From Leptospira noumeaensis (GTDB lineage: Bacteria > Spirochaetota > Leptospiria > Leptospirales > Leptospiraceae): a stretch of DNA of 64,000 nt. Where the stretch lies: contig NZ_RQFK01000009.1 in assembly GCF_004770765.1 (NCBI RefSeq), positions 248,001 to 312,000 on the forward strand, written 5' to 3'. Position 1 is the stretch's first letter. Each line of letters opens with the position of its first letter. The position numbers and the translations under genes are program-made. This document shows, piece by piece, positions 56,743 to 64,000 of this stretch. Under the pieces are notes generated by a model. The model was not told the DNA's origin. It searched no databases and saw nothing but the letters and a program-made list of their open reading frames with translations.

Positions 56743-57920
56743 TTGACCAAATCCCCAACAGGAATTGTTTCCTGAAGTAATTTGTTTTTCCCATGGATTG
56801 GATTTCCTTTAGGCCAAAAATAAAATCTAAATGGAAGTTTTTTCTCTAAAATCAGCGAAACAATCGTGAATTTACAAACCATTTCCTTTACTAGGGCTCC
56901 CCATTTTCCTTTGATGATTTGTTCTTTTGGTTTATCATTTCCTTCTGTTAATTGGATCATCCCGACTTCTCGACCAAGAGAGACACATCTTCCAAAAAAC
57001 TGAAACGAAAAAGGGGATAAGTTTTTTCCTCCAATTAAATTGGCTAAGTGATCGGCAACATAGGCCCCCATTGGCAATGCGGTCACACAACCCATACGTA
57101 AAATAGAGTTTTCTAAATAAGCAGAATCGCCGGCAACAAAAACTTCCGGGAATTCAAGGGAACGTAAAAAAGCATCTACATAGATTTGATTTTGTGAATT
57201 GGTTTTGAATCCAGATTCTTTGAGTAAATTTGGACTTTGAAATCCGGTACAATTTACAATACAATCAAAGGATAATTTAGTTTTGTTTTCAAAATGAATT
57301 TCATTTTCCTCGATTCCTGCTATATTCATTTGGTCCAAAATTTGGATTTTATTTTCTACAAAAAAGTTTCTCATATAGTCTCTTCCTTGTTTAGAAAAGG
57401 AAGAAGCAAATGGATTTCTATCTACAATTGTCACTTTCGATTTCGGATAAAAGTATTTCCATTCGGTAGCCATTTCTATGCCCGTGAGTCCACTACCAAC
57501 AATACAAAGGTTTTGAATTTTTGAAAGATCTCTCTTTTTTAGAAATTCAGAGACAGCTCCCTTTGATTGAATTGAATTTTCATTTGGATTCATCTGACGA
57601 ATCCCTGAACTTCCTAAGGTGATGACCAAGTAGTCGTAATCAATATTTTGATTGTTTCCTTCTAGTTGTATTCGTTTTTCCTTTGGAAATATTCCTGTAA
57701 CCTTTGTTTGTACGAAACTAATGTTTGTTCGTAAGAGATCACGTATGTTTCGTTCTTTCCTTTTCCCAGCAGAAGCAATTTCATGGAAACGAATTCTTTC
57801 TTGGAATCCAGAAGATTCGGAAACTAAGATGATTTCGGCATCTTTCACTTGTTTGTCTAAACGATTTGCAGCGATAATTCCTGCATACCCTGCACCGAGA
57901 ATGAGTATTTTTGGTTTCAT
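56739..57920 (-). CDS. FAD/NAD(P)-dependent oxidoreductase (NDH-2-like)
   Basis: A 393-residue flavoprotein with the FAD motif ILILGAGYAGIIAANRLDKQ at the N-terminus, a second dinucleotide-binding GxGxxG (LCIVGSGLTGIEMATEWKY) near 143 and the FAD-closing region EVFVAGDSAYL. These mark the pyridine-nucleotide-disulfide class, closest in style to type II NADH dehydrogenases. It has no transmembrane segment. It overlaps the ECF41 sigma gene by four bases; genes of this kind (oxidoreductase, epimerase or carboxymuconolactone-decarboxylase type) are the usual ECF41 partner and presumed target. Confidence 0.85.
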   Translation of the reverse strand: MKPKILILGAGYAGIIAANRLDKQVKDAEIILVSESSGFQERIRFHEIASAGKRKERNIRDLLRTNISFVQTKVTGIFPKEKRIQLEGNNQNIDYDYLVITLGSSGIRQMNPNENSIQSKGAVSEFLKKRDLSKIQNLCIVGSGLTGIEMATEWKYFYPKSKVTIVDRNPFASSFSKQGRDYMRNFFVENKIQILDQMNIAGIEENEIHFENKTKLSFDCIVNCTGFQSPNLLKESGFKTNSQNQIYVDAFLRSLEFPEVFVAGDSAYLENSILRMGCVTALPMGAYVADHLANLIGGKNLSPFSFQFFGRCVSLGREVGMIQLTEGNDKPKEQIIKGKWGALVKEMVCKFTIVSLILEKKLPFRFYFWPKGNPIHGKNKLLQETIPVGDLVK

Positions 57921-57938
57921 TTTCTACCTCATGATAAG

Positions 57939-57966
57939 GACGAGATTGGCCTTATGGTTTGTGACA
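57939..57966 (-). promoter_or_regulatory. ECF41-type promoter of the oxidoreductase/sigma operon
   Basis: On the minus strand the sequence reads TGTCACA (57966-57960), a 17-base spacer, then CGTC (57942-57939), which fits the ECF41 consensus TGTCACA-N16/17-CGTC. A start near 57932 would leave a leader of about a dozen bases with GAGGT before the ATG at 57920, so the sigma factor probably drives its own operon. Confidence 0.75.
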
Positions 57967-58023
57967 TGATTTGAAAAAAAAATTTAGGCTTGATTTAACA
58001 CCTGATACTTTTCAAAATCACTC

Positions 58024-59274
58024 ATGCAGAAAATGAATTGGAAAAATTTTCTTATTTTGTACGGATTTTTACTTCATATCCCTTTTTCCTTCCTTTATAG
58101 CCAAGGTTTCGATCGCGGAAAATTAATTCTATATGGGAACGGTGGTGGAGGGATTGGTTCCAATTCTGGCACCATGGAGAAAAAAGTAGAAGAAAATAAT
58201 TTCCCTACTAATTTGGTCGTCAATTCCCCCTACACAACTCTGACATCTAATTTCGCAAATTATTATATATTGCAAACTCTTGTCAAAAACCAAACTCAAC
58301 TTTCTAGTAATGTCGGTGAGTTGGGATTTGAATATGGTCTCTTTCGATATATTGGGATCGGACTTTCTGCATCCTACCAGTCAATTACTGCATCAAAATT
58401 TAGAAGCGTAGACCAAAGGGACATTGCGCTTTTTGCTTTAGGATCACCTGAATATGGAACTTTGCTTAGGCGATTGAATGATGGTGAAATTTACGGTTTG
58501 GCACTTCAAAGGAAAAGAGAAATTTTCTCTGCACCTTCGGCAGATTTAAGTTTGTTTTTTCACCTCCAACCCAATAATCCAACGGATCCTTATTTTCGGG
58601 TTGGTGGTGGATCGGGATACGAATACAAACATGGGGGAGCCACCAATCGTGTGTTTGGTGCTTTCGGTGTAAGATACCATGTGAACCATAGATTTTTCTT
58701 AAATGCTGAAGTAGAACATTCAAATGTATATATGGTTAAATATGAAGCACCTAATTCTGGTTTTAGAAACAAAGGAAATTTCGAAGAAACTTTTGTAAAA
58801 TTTGGTATGGGAGTTTCCTTCTCAGTTTTGGGTTCAAATACTCCGGAACCTGAAATCAAAACAACTAAGGTTGTAGATTCTGTTAGTCCAGAAATTCCAA
58901 TCCAAACAAAAGAACCAGTAGTGGAGAACAAACTAGATCGTTTTGTATTCCTCGCTAGTGAGATCTTTGATTTGCCAACAAGTCGGATCCATTTAGAAGG
59001 ACGAGCAAGATTAGATGCAATTGCTCGCAGTTTAGAAAATGAATACAAAGATTTTGATGTGCAAGTGATTACTTATACAACTCCCTTTAGGGAAGATGTT
59101 CCGGGAAATTATGAAAATTATGATTTGGGGTTTGAACGTTCCCAAGCCATCTCCAGAGTGCTTCGCGAAAAGGGTGTGAATTCCAAAAGGATTATCGATT
59201 CCACACAAGGTTCTGCCATGTACAATGTGGACTCCAAAGAAAAAGTAGTGATTGAGCTTAGAAAAAAGAATTAG
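58024..59274 (+). CDS. OmpA-like outer-membrane protein (416 aa)
   Basis: The signal-like N-terminus (LILYGFLLHIPFSFLYSQ) is followed by a region of alternating beta-type segments rich in Tyr and Gly (about 45-275) that looks like a transmembrane barrel, then a Pro/Lys/Val linker, and a C-terminal OmpA peptidoglycan-binding domain (about 300-416; RIHLEGRARLDAIARSLENE, YENYDLGFERSQAISRVLRE). The usual NX2LSXXRAXXV motif appears in a divergent form. It would bridge the outer membrane and cell wall. Two in-frame ATGs (58024, 58033) have no obvious ribosome site. The end is inside an inverted repeat. Confidence 0.85.
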   Translation: MQKMNWKNFLILYGFLLHIPFSFLYSQGFDRGKLILYGNGGGGIGSNSGTMEKKVEENNFPTNLVVNSPYTTLTSNFANYYILQTLVKNQTQLSSNVGELGFEYGLFRYIGIGLSASYQSITASKFRSVDQRDIALFALGSPEYGTLLRRLNDGEIYGLALQRKREIFSAPSADLSLFFHLQPNNPTDPYFRVGGGSGYEYKHGGATNRVFGAFGVRYHVNHRFFLNAEVEHSNVYMVKYEAPNSGFRNKGNFEETFVKFGMGVSFSVLGSNTPEPEIKTTKVVDSVSPEIPIQTKEPVVENKLDRFVFLASEIFDLPTSRIHLEGRARLDAIARSLENEYKDFDVQVITYTTPFREDVPGNYENYDLGFERSQAISRVLREKGVNSKRIIDSTQGSAMYNVDSKEKVVIELRKKN

Positions 59275-59288
59275 TTTTTTAAAAGCTC
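59254..59288. terminator. Inverted repeat at the 3' end of the OmpA-like gene
   Basis: GAGCTT-AG-AAAAAA (59254-59267) pairs with TTTTTT-AA-AAGCTC (59275-59288) around a 7-base loop that contains the TAG stop codon. The outer GAGCTT/AAGCTC pair is exact. It may be a weak terminator for either convergent gene. Confidence 0.3.
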
Positions 59289-59315
59289 AAAAGACATGAT
59301 CTTCGATTTTAGGCC

Positions 59316-60839
59316 TTAGGCCCGGGAGCTAACACCTGCTCCTCGGTTTAATTCTAAAAGTTCTTCCGTCTTTTTTCTGCTGGAAATACAAACTTCAGGA
59401 TCTTCTTTCATTGATTCCCCGAAACTGGGGATCATTGTTTTTAATTTAGATTTCCATTCATCAGATTGCATTTCTTTAGGAAAACAATCGGCCAACACTT
59501 CTAACATAATTGAAACCGAGGTGGAGGCACCTGGACTTGCTCCCAGAAGGGCTGCGAGAGATCCGTCTTTGGCAGAAACAACTTCTGTTCCGAATTCCAA
59601 AACCCCGCCTTCTTCTTCATCTTTTTTGATGACTTGAACTCTTTGTCCCGCCACCACCAATTCCCAATCTTCCGATTTTACCTCAGGAAAATATTCTCTG
59701 AGAGCATCGATACGGTCTTCATGGGACTGCATGGCTTGGCTGATTAAATATTTTGTTAAAGGTAGGTTGTGCATTCCGGCAGATAACATTGGGAAAATAT
59801 TATCAAATTCCAAAGACTTTACTAAATCTAAGTAAGATCCTTTTTTTAAGAATTTAGTCGTAAAACCAGCGTAAGGCCCAAAAAGTAATTCTTTTTTCCC
59901 TTCAATGATTCTTGTATCCAAATGCGGTACAGACATAGGCGGAGAACCTACATTGGCTTTGCCGTAAACTTTTGCAAAATGTTGTTTGATCACATCGCGA
60001 TTGCGACAACGTAACCATTGGCCACTCACAGGAAATCCTCCGAACCCAGCAGCCTCTGGGATATCCGATTTTTCTAAGAGGGGAAGACTTCCCCCTCCCG
60101 CACCAATAAATACAAATTTTGCTTCATGATGTTCTTTTTCATGTGTTTGAATGTTATTCGAAGTTAGGTGCCAAAATCCATTTTCCCCACGTTCCAAATC
60201 TTTTACATCTTCAAAGTAATGTACATGGACATCGGGAAAACTTTCTAAATACCGAAACATGGCCCTTGTCAATGTTCCAAAGTTCACATCGGTTCCCAGT
60301 TCCATCTTGGTTGCCGCTAGTGGTTCTGAACTTTCTCTACCTTTCATTACAAGAGGAAGCCATTCGGTCAATGTATCCTTATCTTCTGTATAAACTAGGT
60401 CTTTAAAAAGCTCATATTTGGTTAGGGCTTCGAAACGTTTTTTAAGGAAAGACACATTTTCTTCCCCCCAAACAAAACTATAATGAGGAACGGAATGGAT
60501 GAATTCATCGGCATCTAAAATTCGTTTGGTGCCAGAAAGGTAAGCCCAGAATTCTTTGGAAATTTCAAACCATTCTGCTATTTGCAGGGCTTTTTTGGTT
60601 TGGATGGATCCATCTTCGTTTTCGATTGTGTAGTTCAATTCACAAAATGCAGAATGTCCGGTACCCGCATTGTTCCAAGCGTTGGAACTTTCTCTTGCTG
60701 CTGCATCCAATCTTTCTAATACGGTAATTGTTAGGTGGGGAGCAAGTTCTTTCAAAAGAACTCCTAGTGTGGCACTCATAATTCCTGCACCGATGAGTAT
60801 CACATCGGACTTCGTTCGAACTGTATCTTTTTCTTTCAT
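59316..60839 (-). CDS. mqo: Malate:quinone oxidoreductase
   Basis: A 507-residue flavoprotein (typical length about 490-500) with the FAD motif DVILIGAGIMSATLGVLLKE and the family block SSNAWNNAGTGHSAFCELNY, then FIGAGGGSLPLLEKS and TVEVLADCF-like MLEVLADCFPKEMQ near the C-terminus. It oxidises L-malate and passes electrons to the quinone pool at the inner membrane. This is a quinone-linked TCA step that fits with citrate synthase and 2-oxoglutarate dehydrogenase in the window. It diverges from the metallophosphoesterase gene over 66 bases. Confidence 0.96.
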   Translation of the reverse strand: MKEKDTVRTKSDVILIGAGIMSATLGVLLKELAPHLTITVLERLDAAARESSNAWNNAGTGHSAFCELNYTIENEDGSIQTKKALQIAEWFEISKEFWAYLSGTKRILDADEFIHSVPHYSFVWGEENVSFLKKRFEALTKYELFKDLVYTEDKDTLTEWLPLVMKGRESSEPLAATKMELGTDVNFGTLTRAMFRYLESFPDVHVHYFEDVKDLERGENGFWHLTSNNIQTHEKEHHEAKFVFIGAGGGSLPLLEKSDIPEAAGFGGFPVSGQWLRCRNRDVIKQHFAKVYGKANVGSPPMSVPHLDTRIIEGKKELLFGPYAGFTTKFLKKGSYLDLVKSLEFDNIFPMLSAGMHNLPLTKYLISQAMQSHEDRIDALREYFPEVKSEDWELVVAGQRVQVIKKDEEEGGVLEFGTEVVSAKDGSLAALLGASPGASTSVSIMLEVLADCFPKEMQSDEWKSKLKTMIPSFGESMKEDPEVCISSRKKTEELLELNRGAGVSSRA

Positions 60840-60909
60840 CCTAAACCTTCTATAAAAATAACTGCAACTTTCCTGAATTCCACCCTGTCCAAAGATTAGG
60901 GTAATTTGA

Positions 60910-62109
60910 TTGAAAGCATTCTTCCTATTTTTGTCCGTTCTGACATCCTTACTCGGATTTATCTATTATTATTCTACCTTTCGTTTAATCTCAGGACTTT
61001 CACTGAATGGACCCTTAGTTACGTTGATTTTATTTGGAATTGGGGCACTGGTTCTCCTCGTTCCCCTGACTTATGTAATGAGCAGGATCTCCAAAAGAGA
61101 AAAAACCCAAACTTTTTTTGCCTATGTCACCTTCACCAACTTTGGATTTTTTTCCATTCTATTCACATTGGTACTTCTCATGGATTTACTCCGTCTGGCG
61201 GACTTAGGGATCATCACCCAGTATTCTCAAATTTTGTTTTCCAGTTTGCTTCGATTTGGATTTCCCATTGATGGAGTGACTGAAGTAAAAAACTTTAGTT
61301 TGGCTTTCTCTACCATTGCCTTGGCAACGGCTCTTAGTTCTCTTGGTTTTTATAATGCCCATGTTCGTTTGCGATACAAACGAGTTAAAATTCCTGTAAA
61401 GGACTTACATCCTGATTTGCATGAATTTAAAATTGTGCAGATCTCGGATGTTCATATTGGTTCGACCATTAAGGAAAAGTTTTTACGCCGTGTTGTCAGT
61501 AAAATCAATTTACAAACTCCAGATGTGGTTGTGATTACCGGAGATTTGGTAGATGGGCCCGCATCCACTCTCAAACACCATCTAAAGCCGCTTGCTGATA
61601 TCAAATCCAAATATGGAACATTTTATGTGACTGGGAATCATGAATACTATTCGGGGGTACTTTCTTGGTTACCGGAAATTGAAAAATTAGGAATCCATAT
61701 TTTACTGAATCAGAACCAAACTCTGAATGTGGGCAATGCTAAGTTGCTTATGGCTGGAGTGACCGATCTAACTGCTGGATCTATGATCAAATCCCACCAA
61801 ACAGACCCAAAACGAGCCATGGAAGGTGGTGAATCTTGTGATTATAAGGTTTTATTGGCCCACCAACCCAATAGCATCTATGAAGCTAACAAAGTTGGAT
61901 TCGATTTACAAATTTCTGGACATACGCATGGCGGACAATTTTTTCCAGGTAACATTTTGATTTATTTAGCTCAAAAATTTGTCTCTGGATTACACCGGTA
62001 CCAGAACACACAAATTTATGTGAGTCGAGGTACTGGGTATTGGGGACCTCCATTCCGATTGGGTGCACCATCGGAAATTTCTATTTTAGAACTTCAACCT
62101 ATTGAATGA
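60910..62109 (+). CDS. Membrane metallophosphoesterase (YaeI-like)
   Basis: A 399-residue protein starting at TTG 60910 with AGGG at 60898-60901. Four hydrophobic segments occupy about the first 155 residues. The catalytic domain has the calcineurin-like metal motifs: QISDVHIGS, VITGDLVDG, YVTGNHEYY, LLAHQPN and SGHTHGGQFFPG. The length, with an N-terminal membrane part, matches YaeI/YpbG-like phosphodiesterases that act on lipids or nucleotides at the membrane. The substrate is unknown. A chemoreceptor gene follows after 138 bases. Confidence 0.9.
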   Translation: MKAFFLFLSVLTSLLGFIYYYSTFRLISGLSLNGPLVTLILFGIGALVLLVPLTYVMSRISKREKTQTFFAYVTFTNFGFFSILFTLVLLMDLLRLADLGIITQYSQILFSSLLRFGFPIDGVTEVKNFSLAFSTIALATALSSLGFYNAHVRLRYKRVKIPVKDLHPDLHEFKIVQISDVHIGSTIKEKFLRRVVSKINLQTPDVVVITGDLVDGPASTLKHHLKPLADIKSKYGTFYVTGNHEYYSGVLSWLPEIEKLGIHILLNQNQTLNVGNAKLLMAGVTDLTAGSMIKSHQTDPKRAMEGGESCDYKVLLAHQPNSIYEANKVGFDLQISGHTHGGQFFPGNILIYLAQKFVSGLHRYQNTQIYVSRGTGYWGPPFRLGAPSEISILELQPIE

Positions 62110-62161
62110 AATACACTTTCGGTTGAGATAAAAACGAATCCTGAACGATCCCTTAGTTTTG

Positions 62162-62186
62162 TTTTCATAAGAAAAAATTATGAAAA
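62162..62186 (+). repeat. 9-bp inverted repeat before the MCP gene
   Basis: TTTTCATAA (62162-62170) and TTATGAAAA (62178-62186) are exact complements around a GAAAAAA loop. The right arm holds the start of a 23-codon reading frame (62180-62251) whose stop overlaps the MCP start. It could be an operator or an RNA element controlling the MCP. Function unknown. Confidence 0.35.
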
Positions 62187-62247
62187 TAGGTGAAGTCTCT
62201 TGGGATTTCTTAAAATATAGACAAATCAGAAGGCGGGTGTGCGGCAA

Positions 62248-64000
62248 ATGACAGAGAATCGATTGATTAGAAAATTGACAGTTGCCATTGAAGCTCCCTT
62301 ATACTTATTAATTTTTCCTTACTTCATCAACTTTTGTTTATTTGCATCAAGTTTTGATTCAGAAACTCTCATCAAACTTGCAATCATCGGAACTCTTTTA
62401 TCCCTTGTTCCTTTGGTTGTGGGGATAACCCTTCGAAACAAAAGACTCAAACGTTTGTTGGACTATTCCAAAGAAAATGACTATAATACTTTAGTTGGAT
62501 TAAAAAAAGGATTACTCGAACATCCTCATTGGGAAGGAAGGGTTATCCTCATTCGTTGGACTGTTTCCATTTTTGGATTTTCTTTTTTTGCCGTTACAGT
62601 TTTGGATCTCCCATGGAAAGAAATCATGGCATTACCCTATGCTTGTATGATGCTTATGCCAATCATCTACCTTGCATTTTATTTCCAAACAGAAGTGTAT
62701 TTGAGTCCTGTACTAAAGGCAAAAATTTTGGCTGAAATCCTTTTGGACGAATCTAAATTTCGAATTTTCGGTGTTTTTCAAAGAAATCTTTTTACCATGA
62801 TTGCTGTCGCATTATTACCAATGTTGACTTTTGGTTATTATTTGTTTCTCATCCTTCTTGCAGATTTCAGGTCTCCCTATTGGTTCTATCAAATGCCCAT
62901 AGTTTTTGGGATGATGGTTGTGATTATGATTTATGCCGCTTATATTGGTAGTAAATCTTTAAAAGATGATATTGGAAATTTAAACCATTCGATTGAAAAA
63001 CTATCAAAAGGGGAACTTGCAGAAACCATTCCCCAACTTTCGGCAACAAACCTAAGCCATACCATTACCAAATTAAATTTATTTATGGATTCGTTACGGA
63101 AGTATTTTCAAACCGCAAAACAGGAAGCAGTTTCACTTTCCGAAACTTCAAAAGTCATTTTGGATAAAGGTGGTTTGATTGATTCACAAGTTGTTTCAGA
63201 AAAAAACAAACTTGATTCCACTTTTGAATCAGTCAACCAAATCCAAAATCTTTCCAAGGCAACGTATGAACGTGTCCTTTCCCAAAAAGCCAAAACTAAT
63301 TTTTTAGCTACAGAACTCACTCGTGTCACAGAAGAGATGACCAATCTTTCTAAAAAAGCAGATGAGTTAGCACAAAACACCGTACATTCGATTGGAACGG
63401 TAAAGGTGGCAAAAGACGCCATCCAGTCCGCTTATGAAAAAGTAGAAATGATGAACCAGATGAGCGAAAATATCAAAGCCGCCATTTCTATCGTAGAAGA
63501 TATATCAGATCGGGTGAATTTACTTTCTTTAAATGCATCCATTGAGGCTGCACGTGCTGGTTCCATGGGACGGGGATTTGCTGTAGTGGCAGGAGAAGTA
63601 TCTCGACTTGCGGATGAAACAGCAAAAAATATAGAAGAAATCAAACGAGTGGTGAAGTTATCACAAGTGGCTTCTAAAGAAAGTTTGGAATCTATGAAAG
63701 AAATCATCTCCACCAATGAAGATGTAAAATCTAAATTTGAAGAGATTTCTCAGGTAGTTCAAATGTTTGGTCGAACCAGTGAAACCAGTTCTGACAATGT
63801 GAAATCTCTGAAAGATCTGGTAGGAGAGTTTCAATTCGATGCAGAAAAAATCACTGGAGAGATGGAGTTACAAACCATTTACACAGAAACATCTACTACC
63901 AATTTGCAAGAATTATGGGAAAATCATTCTCAAATCTCAACTACATTTGGCGAAATTTCGGAGGAAGCAGATCGTTTGCAAAAAGTTTCTGATTCTATGG
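62248..64000 (+). CDS. Methyl-accepting chemotaxis protein, cut by the window end
   Basis: The frame starts at ATG 62248 and stays open to the last base (584 codons). The first 240 residues contain several hydrophobic segments in two groups ([23 protein letters not shown]-type [61 protein letters not shown]), so this is a multi-pass membrane sensor without a large periplasmic domain. A HAMP-like stretch and the MCP signalling hairpin follow: [37 protein letters not shown]. It is a receptor for CheA/CheW signalling; the ligand is unknown. Its start is coupled to a tiny upstream frame (ATGA). Confidence 0.9.
   Translation, partial: MTENRLIRKLTVAIEAPLYLLIFPYFINFCLFASSFDSETLIKLAIIGTLLSLVPLVVGITLRNKRLKRLLDYSKENDYNTLVGLKKGLLEHPHWEGRVILIRWTVSIFGFSFFAVTVLDLPWKEIMALPYACMMLMPIIYLAFYFQTEVYLSPVLKAKILAEILLDESKFRIFGVFQRNLFTMIAVALLPMLTFGYYLFLILLADFRSPYWFYQMPIVFGMMVVIMIYAAYIGSKSLKDDIGNLNHSIEKLSKGELAETIPQLSATNLSHTITKLNLFMDSLRKYFQTAKQEAVSLSETSKVILDKGGLIDSQVVSEKNKLDSTFESVNQIQNLSKATYERVLSQKAKTNFLATELTRVTEEMTNLSKKADELAQNTVHSIGTVKVAKDAIQSAYEKVEMMNQMSENIKAAISIVEDISDRVNLLSLNASIEAARAGSMGRGFAVVAGEVSRLADETAKNIEEIKRVVKLSQVASKESLESMKEIISTNEDVKSKFEEISQVVQMFGRTSETSSDNVKSLKDLVGEFQFDAEKITGEMELQTIYTETSTTNLQELWENHSQISTTFGEISEEADRLQKVSDSM

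Noticed and set aside
60906..61271. Plus-strand frame at the start of the metallophosphoesterase
   Set aside because: It is in another frame of the same gene and lacks any motif; the TTG 60910 frame has the catalytic motifs.

Overview
The window looks like chromosomal DNA of a Leptospira species, most probably a saprophytic (L. biflexa-clade) or otherwise free-living one. The evidence is the base composition (moderately AT-rich), frequent TTG/GTG starts, spirochaete-type lipoproteins, LL-diaminopimelate aminotransferase, a bactofilin, a DUF342/FapA-like protein, many 7TMR-DISM, SpoIIE and MCP signalling proteins, and many proteins that I recognise only as Leptospira-type hypotheticals. The species is inference; no rRNA or tRNA gene is present in the window.

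Layout. 1-16.2 kb is a dense housekeeping block: SppA (cut by the window edge), an aldose epimerase, a LOG-family protein, rpmB, nth, ubiA/ubiX-like quinone and flavin genes, a hotdog thioesterase, pyrB, dapL, a CBS-PAS-Fis regulator, rho, rpmE, a NifU-like/pentapeptide fusion, a STAS antagonist and a lipoprotein. 16.3-26.3 kb is a long minus-strand run: lytic transglycosylase, citrate synthase, SpoIIE phosphatase, two RNA-methyltransferase-like genes, a GT-B-like protein and DUF342. 26.4-32.1 kb is a plus-strand run with two unknown proteins, a bactofilin, pdxA, a membrane protein and a DegT aminotransferase. 32.2-37.7 kb holds the 2-oxoglutarate dehydrogenase complex in the order sucB-lpd-sucA, diverging from a gamma-carbonic anhydrase.

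38.3-43.5 kb is an accessory, AT-rich island: small unknown ORFs, a YdeI-like protein, a beta-barrel-like protein, a truncated AAA ATPase and attC-like elements carrying CGCATAACA or its complement. 43.7-47.3 kb has a PAS-MCP facing a GAF-GAF-SpoIIE phosphatase. 47.4-50.3 kb is a nitrite-reduction operon: a lipoprotein NirK with a fused cytochrome c, a NirV-like protein and an Sco-like copper protein. It is preceded by a perfect FNR-type box placed at -41.5 relative to a good -10. 50.4-57.9 kb carries an alpha/beta-hydrolase-like lipoprotein, an SDR, a metallo-beta-lactamase-fold enzyme, a hybrid histidine kinase, and an ECF41-type sigma factor co-encoded with an FAD oxidoreductase behind an ECF41-consensus promoter. 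58.0-64.0 kb has an OmpA-like protein, malate:quinone oxidoreductase, a membrane metallophosphoesterase and an MCP cut by the window end.

How it fits together. The picture is an aerobic heterotroph (citrate synthase, 2-oxoglutarate dehydrogenase, Mqo, quinone genes) that can probably use nitrite when oxygen is low. It has extensive membrane-linked signalling (2 MCPs, 2 7TMR-DISM proteins, 2 SpoIIE phosphatases, 1 STAS protein, 1 hybrid kinase, 1 ECF sigma). The most interesting items are the FNR-controlled nirK operon, the self-targeting ECF41 unit, the NifU-pentapeptide fusion that lacks the third scaffold cysteine, the attC-like cassette island, and a hairpin that encloses the start codon of an exported protein at 9.4 kb.
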